A DNA stretch of 31,149 nucleotides from a bacterium (GCA_021817185.1 JAKAVU010000003.1:1-31149); one strand, 5' to 3'; numbered from the stretch's first letter, positions 8,082 through 14,621 are shown. Notes: a model not told the origin generated them from the letters alone. A program made the numbers and translations.

Positions 8082-9473
8082 ATGAGGTATGACCTGGCGA
8101 TAGTGGGGTCCGGAGGCGCCGGCTTCGCGGCTGCGATTGCGGCCCGCAGCCGGGGACTCCAGGTGATCATGATTGAGGCTGGCACCGTCGGGGGGACCTG
8201 CGTCAACGTCGGCTGCATCCCCTCCAAGGCCCTGCTCGCGGCGGCCGACGCGCGCCACGTTGCGATGGACCAACGCTTCCCGGGGATTATGACCCAGGCG
8301 GGGCCGGTCGACATGGCGGCCCTGGTCGCCGGCAAGCGGGAGATCGTGGACTCGATGCGCCAGGAGAAGTACCTGGATCTGGCCCAGAGTTATGGATGGG
8401 AGATCAGGCGGGGACAAGCGCGGTTCGTCCCCGGACCAGCGCTGGAGGTCGGGGCGGGTCGGATCGAGGCCGAGCACTACCTGGTCGCCACGGGCAGCTC
8501 CCCCTGGAACCCACCGGTCGCGGGGCTGGACGGGGGTCCGTACCTCACCTCCACCACCGCCTTCGAGCTGGACCGGGTTCCCGAGTCCATGGTGGTGGTC
8601 GGCGGTAACTACGTGGGCTTGGAGCTGGGCCAACTGTTCGCCCGCTTGGGCAGCCGGGTGACGCTGGTCGAGGCGCTGCCCCGGTTAGCGCCGGCCGAGG
8701 AGCCGGAGATCTCCACCGCGCTGGCGGCAGTGCTGGCGGACGAGGGGGTCGAGGTGATCACGGCAGCGCCGCTCTTGGGAGTCAGCTGGGACGGCGACCG
8801 TCCCCGGGTGCGGCTGGGAGGGGACGCTCCTCGGGAGGTCCAGGCCGATCACCTTCTGATGGCGACGGGGCGCCGACCCAACACCGCCGGTCTGCAATTG
8901 GACCGGGTCGGAGTGGAGGTGGGGGCTCGCGGCGAGGTCGTGGTCGACACCAGGCTTCACACCACCTCCCCCCGGGTCTGGGCCGCCGGTGACGTCACCG
9001 GCGCGCCCCAGTTCGTGTACGTCGCGGGCGCCCACGGCACCACCGTCGTGGAGAACGCCTTCTTCGGCGGTGACCGGGAGATCGACTACCGCCATCTTCC
9101 CCGAGTGACGTTCACCACCCCCGCGATCGCAGCCGTGGGCATGACCGACCAGGAAGCCGCGGCCTCCGGAATCCGCTGCACCTGCTCGGTGCTGCCGCTG
9201 GCCTACGTCCCCCGCGCGATCGTCAGTCGGGACACCAGAGGGCTGGTCAAGATCGTCGCCGACGCGGATTCCCGCCGCGTACTGGGGGTCCACATCCTGG
9301 CCGACGGTGCGGGCGACATGGTGCTCGCCGCCACCTACGCGTTGGAGGCGGGGTTGACCATCGACCAGCTGGCGGGGACCTGGTGCCCCTACCTCACGAT
9401 GGCGGAGGGGATCAAACTGGCGGCCCAGGGCTTCGACCGCGATGTCAGTAAGCTGTCATGCTGCGCCGCATGA
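8082..9473 (+). CDS. merA: Mercuric reductase without N-terminal HMA domain
   Basis: 463-residue flavoprotein disulfide reductase. It has an FAD motif VGSGGAGFAAAIAA, the redox-active GGTCVNVGCIPSK, an NAD(P)H-binding Rossmann segment (VVVGGNYVGLELGQLF) and a second FAD motif (VWAAGDVTGAPQFVYVAG). It ends in LSCCAA, the C-terminal vicinal cysteine pair that distinguishes MerA from lipoamide dehydrogenase. The enzyme reduces Hg(II) to volatile Hg(0) with NADPH in the cytoplasm. The NmerA metal-binding domain of many proteobacterial enzymes is absent, as in several Gram-positive MerAs. ATG 8082 is preferred because GGAGG lies 10 nt upstream and translation begins at the FAD motif. The gene overlaps arsR by 4 nt; no merT/merP transporter or merB is adjacent. 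Confidence 0.93.
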   Translation: MRYDLAIVGSGGAGFAAAIAARSRGLQVIMIEAGTVGGTCVNVGCIPSKALLAAADARHVAMDQRFPGIMTQAGPVDMAALVAGKREIVDSMRQEKYLDLAQSYGWEIRRGQARFVPGPALEVGAGRIEAEHYLVATGSSPWNPPVAGLDGGPYLTSTTAFELDRVPESMVVVGGNYVGLELGQLFARLGSRVTLVEALPRLAPAEEPEISTALAAVLADEGVEVITAAPLLGVSWDGDRPRVRLGGDAPREVQADHLLMATGRRPNTAGLQLDRVGVEVGARGEVVVDTRLHTTSPRVWAAGDVTGAPQFVYVAGAHGTTVVENAFFGGDREIDYRHLPRVTFTTPAIAAVGMTDQEAAASGIRCTCSVLPLAYVPRAIVSRDTRGLVKIVADADSRRVLGVHILADGAGDMVLAATYALEAGLTIDQLAGTWCPYLTMAEGIKLAAQGFDRDVSKLSCCAA

Positions 9474-9479
9474 CAGCTT
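9450..9479 (+). promoter_or_regulatory. Perfect 11-bp inverted repeat across merA stop and arsR start
   Basis: AAGCTGTCATG (9450-9460) and CATGACAGCTT (9469-9479) are exact reverse complements separated by 8 nt. The 3' arm contains the merA stop codon and the arsR ATG at 9470, and the 5' arm ends with the alternative ATG at 9458. It can act as a DNA dyad (autoregulatory operator) or as an mRNA hairpin that hides the arsR start until ribosomes finish merA. The repeat itself is direct observation; the role is inferred. Confidence 0.6.
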
Positions 9480-9847
9480 CGTACGCTCCCTCCCAACCCC
9501 TCAGCGCCGAGACCGGCGATAGAGCCGCGGATGAGTTGCTGGCCCGTTTCTACCGAGCCATGGGCGATCCCACCCGCCTGCACCTGCTCGAGTTCTGCGC
9601 CACCGAGGAGCGGACCGGAACTGAGTGCGTGGCTCAGACCACGATCTCCCAGGGCCGGGTCTCCGCCCACCTGGCCTGCCTGGTATCCTGCGGGCTGTTG
9701 GCGATGCGGCGCAGCGGCCGGTTCGCCCACTACCGCGTCGTCGACCCCCGGGTCATGGAGCTCATCGCGCTCGGTCGAGGGATGGTCGGTGACCACGCGG
9801 CGTCCATAGCCGCATGTGCCACGGTCGACCGAGGAGCGGAACGGTGA
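9470..9847 (+). CDS. ArsR/SmtB-family metal sensor, CmtR-like
   Basis: 125 residues from ATG 9470, overlapping merA by ATGA; ATG 9458 would add four residues. The winged-helix domain is typical of ArsR: YRAMGDPTRLHLLEFC, then TISQGRVSAHLACLVSCGLL and RSGRFAHYRVVDP. The recognition helix carries C-x3-C (HLACLVSCG), matching the position of the paired Cd/Pb-binding cysteines of CmtR, and a further Cys lies near the C-terminus (SIAACATVD), as in CmtR. Two more cysteines are in FCATEERTGTEC. The likely role is a thiol-metal (Hg/Cd/Pb) sensor that releases the mer promoter when metal binds. ArsR-type regulation of merA is known from Streptomyces. The exact metal is inferred. Confidence 0.88.
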   Translation: MTASYAPSQPLSAETGDRAADELLARFYRAMGDPTRLHLLEFCATEERTGTECVAQTTISQGRVSAHLACLVSCGLLAMRRSGRFAHYRVVDPRVMELIALGRGMVGDHAASIAACATVDRGAER

Positions 9848-10229
9848 ACCTCCAGTCCTAACCATGGATCCCGCACCGGAAGCCCTTCGCGCGCTCGCTC
9901 AGCTGACGGGAAGGCGCTTACTTCTGTTGGCCACCAGTGCTTACTTTGACCCGGCCACCGGCAACCGCTCCAGCTCCTCGGTGCGGAATCTCCGTTCCCG
10001 GCCCGGGCAGACCACCGGCACCCGGCCTTCGTCTGCCCAACCGCAACGTCACCGGGTGCACTCCCAGCACCTCCGCCGCCGCCTTGAGTCGCAGTAATGC
10101 CATGCCACCAAGTCTTACACATCACTCATGTTCGCTTAGCAAGACACACCACTGCTACAGACCCTGTGGCCGCTCCTTACGCCACAGACAACAGCGAAGG
10201 GTCAAGTTTGGTTGCGGCCACACGCTGCG
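9848..10229. other. Gene-poor stretch after mer operon
   Basis: 382 bp between arsR and the lipoprotein gene. The only recognisable content is the frameshifted HTH remnant at 9941-10103. The rest shows no convincing coding potential, RNA gene or terminator. It may mark the left border of the accessory block that ends at ssrA, but no att core was found here. Confidence 0.4.
9941..10103 (-). pseudogene. Frameshifted excisionase/BldC-like MerR-type HTH gene
   Basis: Read from ATG at 10103 the frame gives LKAAAEVLGVHPVTLR, a MerR-type helix-turn-helix start, then becomes nonsense (LGRRRPGAGG...). Dropping one T just after that CGG codon restores RWADEGRVPVV, then RRFRTEELERLP and a TAA at 9941-9943. 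The repaired product is a ~55-residue stand-alone HTH protein resembling excisionases, BldC or the N-terminus of IS607 TnpA. A one-base indel has therefore broken a small recombination-directionality or regulator gene. The repaired reading is clear by eye; the exact family is uncertain, and a sequencing error is possible. Confidence 0.6.
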
Positions 10230-10730
10230 TTAGGGCGACGGCGGCGGTGGCTCCGGTAGCAGCTCGATTCTGATCGCGCCAATCTTGCGCCCGCCGTGCG
10301 TCGCTGTGATCGTGGCCAAGCCCGGACGGACTTGCTTCACGACCACCACCGCGAAGTGTCCATCTCTAGCCCGAACCGACTTTACAACGCGCAGAAGTCC
10401 GGCCGGCCGCATTTGCACCTCACTACCAAGTAAGCAACCTCTGGCGACTTGCACATACACAACATTGCCCACGGTGGGGTATCGGACAGTCCCGCGAGCG
10501 TCTCGGCCCCAGATGGTGTAGACCTCAATGCCAGCCTCCGACCGACTAAGGACGTGGCCGCAGACGACGGTTGGCGGAGCACCAGAAGTCGCCCCACACC
10601 CAGCAAGGCCCATCACAAATACACCACACGTCAGCAATCCCACGAGGGTGCTCCGGAGCCCCGAGATGACGGCTCGCCCCAGCCACGGGTGGTCCCGATT
10701 GCGGAGGATACGGCAGTCCGGGAACTTCAT
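10230..10730 (-). CDS. Small hypothetical lipoprotein
   Basis: 166 residues from ATG 10730, with AGAGG only 2 nt before it. A basic N-region is followed by a hydrophobic segment (STLVGLLTCGVFVMGLAGC) ending in a lipobox, with Cys45 as the predicted acylated residue; the ~44-residue signal is unusually long. The mature part is short and beta-rich (GNVVYVQVARGC, HFAVVVVKQVRPGLATITATHGGRKIG) and ends in a poly-Pro tail. VRPGLATITATHGGRK resembles the end of a small beta-sandwich/Ig-like domain, but no family is recognised. Base composition is somewhat lower in GC than the core genes, in keeping with accessory DNA. It lies left of att copy A, on the opposite strand from merA. Confidence 0.6.
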   Translation of the reverse strand: MKFPDCRILRNRDHPWLGRAVISGLRSTLVGLLTCGVFVMGLAGCGATSGAPPTVVCGHVLSRSEAGIEVYTIWGRDARGTVRYPTVGNVVYVQVARGCLLGSEVQMRPAGLLRVVKSVRARDGHFAVVVVKQVRPGLATITATHGGRKIGAIRIELLPEPPPPSP

Positions 10731-10952
10731 TACCTCTGCAGTTAAGCGCCGGCAGGCGCATCCGTCAAATGAATGTCCGCCGCGTGGGCAAGGTTGGGCA
10801 GGAGACCGGAAAAGGTGGTCGTGTTTGCCGAGTCTCTCGATCGCACTCACCTGAGACCCCAGTACCCGCGTCGGCCTGGGACCTCTTCGAAGCGGCGGTC
10901 CCGAGCCAGCGTCGTGAACAGAGTCGAGGAAGCCGCATCCGCCCGCTCGGCG

Positions 10953-10998
10953 CAACCTTGCAACCCTCTTTGCAACAACCCTGGTGGGGTTGTTGTAA
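10953..10998. repeat. att-like core site, copy A
   Basis: The 35 bp at 10953-10987 match the sequence touching the ssrA 3' end (15885-15919) at 34 of 35 positions. Inverted arms TTGCAACAACC (10970-10980) and GGTTGTTGTAA (10988-10998; one mismatch) flank a 7-bp spacer CTGGTGG. That is the usual plan of a tyrosine-recombinase core: two 11-bp binding sites around a 7-bp crossover. A further TTGCAA-type half-site lies to the left (CAACCTTGCAA, 10953-10963). Both arms are element-type, as expected at a junction between two tandem integrated elements. Confidence 0.7.
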
Positions 10999-11090
10999 GG
11001 TTCTGATCCCTGGCCTCGCTGACTTCGGAGGAAGCGCCGTTCTGGGCCAGTCCGGGGCGGCTCGTACACGCCGCTACCGGTTTTCTGTAC
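10999..11090. repeat. Right arm of att copy A, homologous to copy B arm
   Basis: Shares colinear blocks with the sequence right of att copy B at identical offsets from the crossover: GACTTCGG at +40, and CTCGTACA.GCCGCTACCG at +80 (11061-11080) followed by a TTTCTGTAC-like block. This suggests a conserved P-arm, possibly with recombinase or accessory-factor sites. Confidence 0.55.
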
Positions 11091-11122
11091 CCAGCTCGGA
11101 GCTGATCTCAACGCGAGATCAC

Positions 11123-11317
11123 GTGGACGGTGAGCTGGAAAATTTAGACTGGAGTCCGGGCAGGCGGTACGCACAGGAGCACCGCGGCGGCGGCGACGGC
11201 CTCTTCGTCATCCCGCTCGACCTCATCACCGACGTCGCCTTGTACGTAGCCTTTGTCCTCTCCATGGGTACCCTCTCCCTCCTCCTCGTCCTCGCCCACC
11301 CTTCACTGCGCCCGTAG
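11123..11317 (+). CDS. Possible small membrane protein (weak)
   Basis: A 64-residue frame from GTG 11123, with a GAGA purine stretch just upstream. The C-terminal half is one hydrophobic helix (LDLITDVALYVAFVLSMGTL, then SLLLVLAHP) after a charged N-terminus. No homologue is recognised, and it lies in gene-poor accessory DNA beside an att-like site. It could be a chance frame; the main support is a single well-formed transmembrane helix ending at a stop. Confidence 0.22.
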   Translation: MDGELENLDWSPGRRYAQEHRGGGDGLFVIPLDLITDVALYVAFVLSMGTLSLLLVLAHPSLRP

Positions 11318-11422
11318 CGGCCTACTCGGCGACTCCGGAAGTCAACGGCAAGTCGGACGAGTCACCCTACGGCTGCGACTGCTAGGGCCCCTTGTGGCCG
11401 GGAGCGCCTTGGAGAGTCCGCC

Positions 11423-11514
11423 AGGACAATTTCCATCTGGCGATCGGGACAGTCTCCGCTTAACTAGGCGGATAGTCTCCGCCTAATGACTGGGACAATC
11501 GCCGCATTGCCGTA
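11423..11514. repeat. Four tandem 23-bp repeats (array 1)
   Basis: Units begin at 11423, 11446, 11469 and 11492, exactly 23 bp apart. They share the start GGACA/GGATA and a following TCTCCGC-like block: AGGACAATTTCC, GGGACAGTCTCCGC, CGGATAGTCTCCGC, GGGACAATCGCCGC. Two central units also share CTTAACTA/CCTAATGA. Multiple terminal repeats of about 20 bp are typical of IS21-family ends, so this may be a leftover IS end; iteron or operator function is an alternative. The periodicity is direct observation, the origin is not settled. Confidence 0.6.
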
Positions 11515-11563
11515 GTATCTTAGATCTCATGCGACCTCCCATCTCGGCTTCCCAGCCCCTGAC

Positions 11564-11606
11564 GCCCGCTTTCCGCACATCTGAGAGGGCTTTCAGGCCC
11601 CCCACC
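11564..11606 (+). repeat. IS left terminal inverted repeat
   Basis: 43 bp matching the reverse complement of 13708-13750 at 38 positions. The stop codon of the minus-strand passenger gene (11593-11595) lies within it, so that gene has evolved as part of the element. Confidence 0.85.
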
Positions 11607-11934
11607 CCTGGTCATGTTCGGCGCGAAGGATCTCGGCGGCATCGAGTTCAGCGAGGAGCTCCTTGAGATGCCGACCACGGTCGACTTGAGACCGGTAGAG
11701 CTGGACCTGTTCGGGTGAGAGCCAACGGTTGACCCGTTTGCCCCGGAAGCTGTAACTCCACTGGACGTAGGGCCCGTGGAGCTGGGGCGGGTCAGCGTGG
11801 CAGGCACAGCCGGGCCGGCCGCAGCGTAGGGAGCGCACCACCAGGCTGCCGGGCAAGGTGCCTTCAGCGTCGGTCAGCAGGCGCACCAGCTGGCGCCGGA
11901 TCTGTTCAGCGCGTCGCTGCTCGCGGCTGGCCAT
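11593..11934 (-). CDS. DUF6788-family protein, IS passenger
   Basis: 113 residues from ATG 11934 (MASREQRRAEQIRRQL). The core has the pattern of this small family: LPGSLVVRSLRCGRPGCACH, then LHGPYVQWSY, VNRWLSPEQV and a charged C-terminal helix (LKELLAELDAAEILRAEH). C-x4-C-x-C-x-H (CGRPGCACH) suggests metal binding. As I recall, such genes often sit beside IS1634-type transposases; their function is unknown. It is divergent from the transposase with only ~35 bp between starts, so promoters must overlap. A longer start at 11994 would run into the transposase start and is less likely. The family name is from memory and the function is open. Confidence 0.7.
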   Translation of the reverse strand: MASREQRRAEQIRRQLVRLLTDAEGTLPGSLVVRSLRCGRPGCACHADPPQLHGPYVQWSYSFRGKRVNRWLSPEQVQLYRSQVDRGRHLKELLAELDAAEILRAEHDQGWGA

Positions 11935-11969
11935 GGGAGAGAACTTGGTGGTTGTGCATCCTAGCCTAC

Positions 11970-13700
11970 ATGTTATACCATGCAGGAGTGACAACTGGGG
12001 AGAGCATCGCCCAGGGTGGAGGCTTCAACCTTCACACCCAGGTGCTCGATGCCCTGCCTTTGGTCGACCACTTCTGCTCCCGCCTCGCCCTCAATGAGTG
12101 GCTGCACACCGCGGTCGGAGGTGGTGATGCCCGTACCCGGCTCTCCCCAGCACGGGCTTTGGGAGTGGTCATTCGCAACATCTGCCTGCACCACGAGCCG
12201 GTGTATGCACTGGGAGAATGGGCCGCCCGCCACGACCCCTCCACCCTCGGGCTGAGGCCAGGTGATGTCGAGCTGGTCAATGACGACCGGGTCGGTCGAG
12301 CCCTGGGCCGTCTCTTCGACGCGGACCGGGCCACCTTGCTCAACGAGCTGGTGCTGAGAGCGGTCAAGGAGTTCGAGGTGGACTGCTCTCAGCTCCACAA
12401 CGACTCCACCAGCGTGCGCCTGAACGGCGTCTTCGCAAAGGCCAGCGGGAGACCTCGGGGTGGCAAGCCAACCGTAATCGCTGCGCACGGCTTTTCCAAG
12501 GACCATAGGCCAGATCTCAAGCAGCTGGTCTGGATTCTCACCGTGGCCGCCGATGGTGCGGTCCCCTTGGCCCATCGGGTGACTGACGGCAACACCGAGG
12601 ACTCGACCACTCACATCTCCACCTGGGAGGGGCTCTGTCAGCTGCTGGGGCAGAACGACTTCCTGTACGTGGCAGACAGCAAGCTGGCGGTACGAACCAC
12701 CATGGACCACATCCACCGCCACGGGGGGCGGTTTGTCACGGTCCTGCCTCGCAGCCGCAAGGAGGACCAGGCCTTGCGGGAGTGGCTGGTCAGCCACGAG
12801 CCGGAGTGGGCCGAAGTCCTGCGCCGTCCCGGCAGGCGGCAGGAAGACCCCGACGATGTCTACTCGGTCGCCCCCGCGCCCTGGCCGTCGAGCGAGGGCT
12901 ACCGAGTGGTCTGGGTGCTCTCCACCGGCAAGCGCGAACGTGATGCCGAGACCCGCCAGCGGCGCATCGCCGACGGCATCGCCGCCTTGGATGCCCTCAA
13001 CCAGCGGCTACTGTCTCCCCGCACCCGCCTGCGGGACCGCGTCACCATCGCAACTGAGGCCGACCAGGCACTGGCGGACTGCTTCGCCAGCCGTTGGGTC
13101 GGCTATGAGATTCAGGAGGTGACCGAGGTTCGCCTCCGCCAGGAGAGCCGGGGCCGACCTGGTCGCAACACCCGCTACCGGCGCATCACCACCACCAGGC
13201 ACCGGCTCCACTTTGTGGTTCGTGAGGACCTGGTGGCCGCGGACGCCTGCTCCGACGGCTGCTGGCCCCTGGTGACGAACGACCGGAAACTGCCCGCTGC
13301 TGACTTGCTCGTGGCCTACAAGCACCAGCCCCATCTGGAGCGCCGCCATCATCTGCTCAAGGGCGACCAGTTGGTGGCGCCAGTCTTCCTGCGCGACCCC
13401 GCTCGCATCGAAGGCCTCATGACCTGCCACTTCATCGCTCTGCTCCTGCAGGCGCTCATCGAGTTGCAGATCCGCCGCGAGATGGCTCGTCGCGACCTGC
13501 CCAGCCTACCTCTGTACCCAGAGGACCGCAGCACCCTTGCTCCCAGCGCTGAGCGCATCATCCAGGTCTTCACCGGCGTAGCCCGGCACCGCCTCACCGA
13601 CGCCGCCGGGAACCTGGTCCAGACCTTCCCGCCAGAGCTCACCATCCTCCAGCAACAGCTCCTCGAGCTCCTCGCGGTCCCCTCAGCCTGCTACGCCTGA
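11970..13700 (+). CDS. IS1634-family DDE transposase
   Basis: 576 residues from ATG 11970; TTG 11952 or GTG 11988 are possible, the latter with GGAG immediately before it. The N-terminal domain (FNLHTQVLDALPLVDHF) is the DUF4277-like part seen in this family. The catalytic core shows Asp145 in HNDSTSVRL, Asp236 in YVADSKLA and Glu457 in QPHLERRHHLLKG, followed by the conserved hydrophobic helix (IEGLMTCHFIALLLQALIEL). It catalyses cut-and-paste transposition of the surrounding 2.2-kb element. The frame is intact over its whole length and the inverted repeats are well preserved, so the element may still be active. Confidence 0.9.
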   Translation: MLYHAGVTTGESIAQGGGFNLHTQVLDALPLVDHFCSRLALNEWLHTAVGGGDARTRLSPARALGVVIRNICLHHEPVYALGEWAARHDPSTLGLRPGDVELVNDDRVGRALGRLFDADRATLLNELVLRAVKEFEVDCSQLHNDSTSVRLNGVFAKASGRPRGGKPTVIAAHGFSKDHRPDLKQLVWILTVAADGAVPLAHRVTDGNTEDSTTHISTWEGLCQLLGQNDFLYVADSKLAVRTTMDHIHRHGGRFVTVLPRSRKEDQALREWLVSHEPEWAEVLRRPGRRQEDPDDVYSVAPAPWPSSEGYRVVWVLSTGKRERDAETRQRRIADGIAALDALNQRLLSPRTRLRDRVTIATEADQALADCFASRWVGYEIQEVTEVRLRQESRGRPGRNTRYRRITTTRHRLHFVVREDLVAADACSDGCWPLVTNDRKLPAADLLVAYKHQPHLERRHHLLKGDQLVAPVFLRDPARIEGLMTCHFIALLLQALIELQIRREMARRDLPSLPLYPEDRSTLAPSAERIIQVFTGVARHRLTDAAGNLVQTFPPELTILQQQLLELLAVPSACYA

Positions 13701-13707
13701 ACCCTAA

Positions 13708-13750
13708 GGTGGGGGAGCTGAAACCCCTCCCTGATGTGCGGAAAGCGGGC
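13708..13750 (-). repeat. IS right terminal inverted repeat
   Basis: Right end of the element; starts 8 bp after the transposase stop codon. The outer 18 bp are identical to the left end. Confidence 0.85.
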
Positions 13751-13837
13751 CACAACGCCGCCATGATCGCCAAACGCCCTCAGCTGCAACTCGCGCACCG
13801 CATCGCGGTCATCGGGACGTTCGAGACGTACCTGCAC
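13751..13837 (-). pseudogene. GNAT acetyltransferase, N-terminal fragment cut by IS
   Basis: From GTG 13837 on the minus strand, 29 codons read RPDDRDAVRELQLRAFGD and on to HGGVV, directly up to the IS boundary. This is the typical first helix of a GNAT N-acetyltransferase. The rest of the gene is not found left of the IS (11515-11563), so it is truncated, not merely interrupted. The call rests on a short stretch; a chance match is possible. Confidence 0.5.
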
Positions 13838-14253
13838 CGCTGCACGATAACAACCGGTCGTGGGCACGCCCAGGATTTCGCCGGCCGGCGAAGCCGATCC
13901 CGTAACTCAAACCTCCTGCGGCCATCGCCGGCCTGCGCGGACATGCTCATCGAGTGGCTGTCGGCCTCCCAGCGTGGCGGCGGGGGCGACAACCGCGCCG
14001 TTCTCCGCCCGGCCGGAGAGACAGGTGGGCGCAGCATGGTGGAGTCCCCGCTCCAGATCCGCTCAGCCAGTAGTACCGCTGCCCGGGCACCGACAGGCTC
14101 CGGTCTACCAACCGGCGTCGAGCCGCCCACCGCCTGAACTCGACCACCCCTCCGACGGAAGTGGTTCGACGCAGCTTCCGACAGGCCGACCGCCCCACCG
14201 AGCGCGCTTGTACGGCTCCCAGTCCCAGTCCTGGACGCCGAACCGCGCCGGGG
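13838..14253. other. Unassigned accessory DNA
   Basis: 416 bp between the GNAT fragment and att copy B. Open frames exist on both strands, but none has recognisable domains or a good ribosome site. No RNA gene seen. Confidence 0.4.
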
Positions 14254-14299
14254 CAACCTTGCAAGTCGCCTTGCAAGAACCCTGGTGCGGTTGTTGCAA
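14254..14299. repeat. att-like core site, copy B
   Basis: A diverged copy of the sequence at 10953 and 15885. Arms TTGCAAGAACC (14271-14281) and GGTTGTTGCAA (14289-14299) flank the 7-bp CTGGTGC (14282-14288). It is preceded by CAACCTTGCAA (14254-14264), as in the other copies. The right arm is a perfect reverse complement of the left arm of copies A and C. It sits 1631 bp from copy C and 3301 bp from copy A, measured crossover to crossover. Confidence 0.65.
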
Positions 14300-14381
14300 G
14301 GTCTTGCTGTGCGGCACTGGCGACTTCGGCTCAGCCCCTCCTGCACGCACTTCGCAACCGGCTCGTACAGGCCGCTACCGC
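14300..14381. repeat. Right arm of att copy B
   Basis: Contains GACTTCGG at +40 and CTCGTACAGGCCGCTACCG at +80 from the crossover (14362-14380), the same offsets as at copy A, then TTTCTTGTACACGTAC. Conservation at fixed spacing argues for function or recent duplication. Confidence 0.55.
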
Positions 14382-14493
14382 TTTCTTGTACACGTACAGT
14401 CGGGCTGAGCCCAATTGAGGTGGCGACGTTAGGGGCATCTGTTGGTTTCGACCTAGCCTCCAGCTGTTGCAGCCAACGGACACGAGAGTCTTG

Positions 14494-14608
14494 GCGCCCA
14501 GTTCGCGGGGCTGTACTGGATTTCAGGGCGGGGGTCAGGTGGACCTGCAAGCGGGGCTGTGGTGGACTTGAGGGCGGGGCTAGGGTGGACCTGAGGGCGG
14601 GGCTGAGC
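14494..14608. repeat. Tandem 23-bp repeats (array 2) before the ATPase gene
   Basis: Units start at 14517, 14540, 14563 and 14586, exactly 23 bp apart: TGGATTTCAGGGCGGGGG, TGGACCTGCAAGCGGGGC, TGGACTTGAGGGCGGGGC, TGGACCTGAGGGCGGGGC. A degenerate fifth unit (14494) matches only at GCGGGGCTGT. The array stops 14 nt before the ATPase start codon, so it covers its promoter region. It could be an operator array, an iteron-like set or a leftover IS21-type end. It shares period 23 and a GGA(C/T) start with array 1, but not the rest of the sequence. Confidence 0.65.
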
Positions 14609-14621
14609 TACACTGGAGCCT

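Larger units (their letters stand above)
10731..11563. other. Long gene-poor stretch holding att copy A and a repeat array
   Basis: 833 bp between the lipoprotein start and the IS1634-type element. It contains att-like core A with its right arm (10953-11090), a weak possible small membrane ORF (11123-11317) and four 23-bp repeats (11423-11514). Nothing else is recognisable. Stops are frequent and the composition is mixed, so it looks like remnant element DNA. Confidence 0.5.
11564..13750 (+). mobile_element. IS1634-type insertion sequence with DUF6788 passenger
   Basis: A 2187-bp element bounded by terminal inverted repeats 11564-11606 and 13708-13750: 38 of 43 positions match, and the outer 18 bp (GCCCGCTTTCCGCACATC) are identical. 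Inside are a DDE transposase on the plus strand and a divergent DUF6788-family gene on the minus strand. No target-site duplication is visible at the flanks (CCTGAC on the left, CACAAC on the right). The right end truncates a GNAT-like gene whose remainder is not on the left side, suggesting a flank deletion or rearrangement after insertion. Confidence 0.85.

Noticed and set aside
9848..10952. A fourth att-like core left of copy A that would mark the outer border of the island
   Set aside because: Searched by eye for CTGGTGG next to TTGCAA-type arms on both strands and found none, so the left boundary stays undefined.
10230..11174. 314-residue version of the lipoprotein starting at 11174
   Set aside because: The added N-terminal part runs through att copy A and its arm; the signal peptide and lipobox place the start at 10730.
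11558..13756. Target-site duplication around the IS
   Set aside because: The flanks (CCTGAC and CACAAC) do not match in direct orientation.
10953..14299. Integron attC sites, suggested by repeated recombination-like sites around single genes
   Set aside because: The sites lack the GTTRRRY core and the R''/L'' L'/R' layout; they fit a tyrosine-recombinase core with 7-bp overlap at ssrA better.
13780..14550. Minus-strand open frame through att copy B
   Set aside because: Its partial similarity to the extended frame at copy A only reflects the repeated att arm DNA, not a protein family.
11423..14608. CRISPR arrays, suggested by the regular 23-bp repeats
   Set aside because: Units are directly adjacent with no spacers between them, and no cas gene is present.
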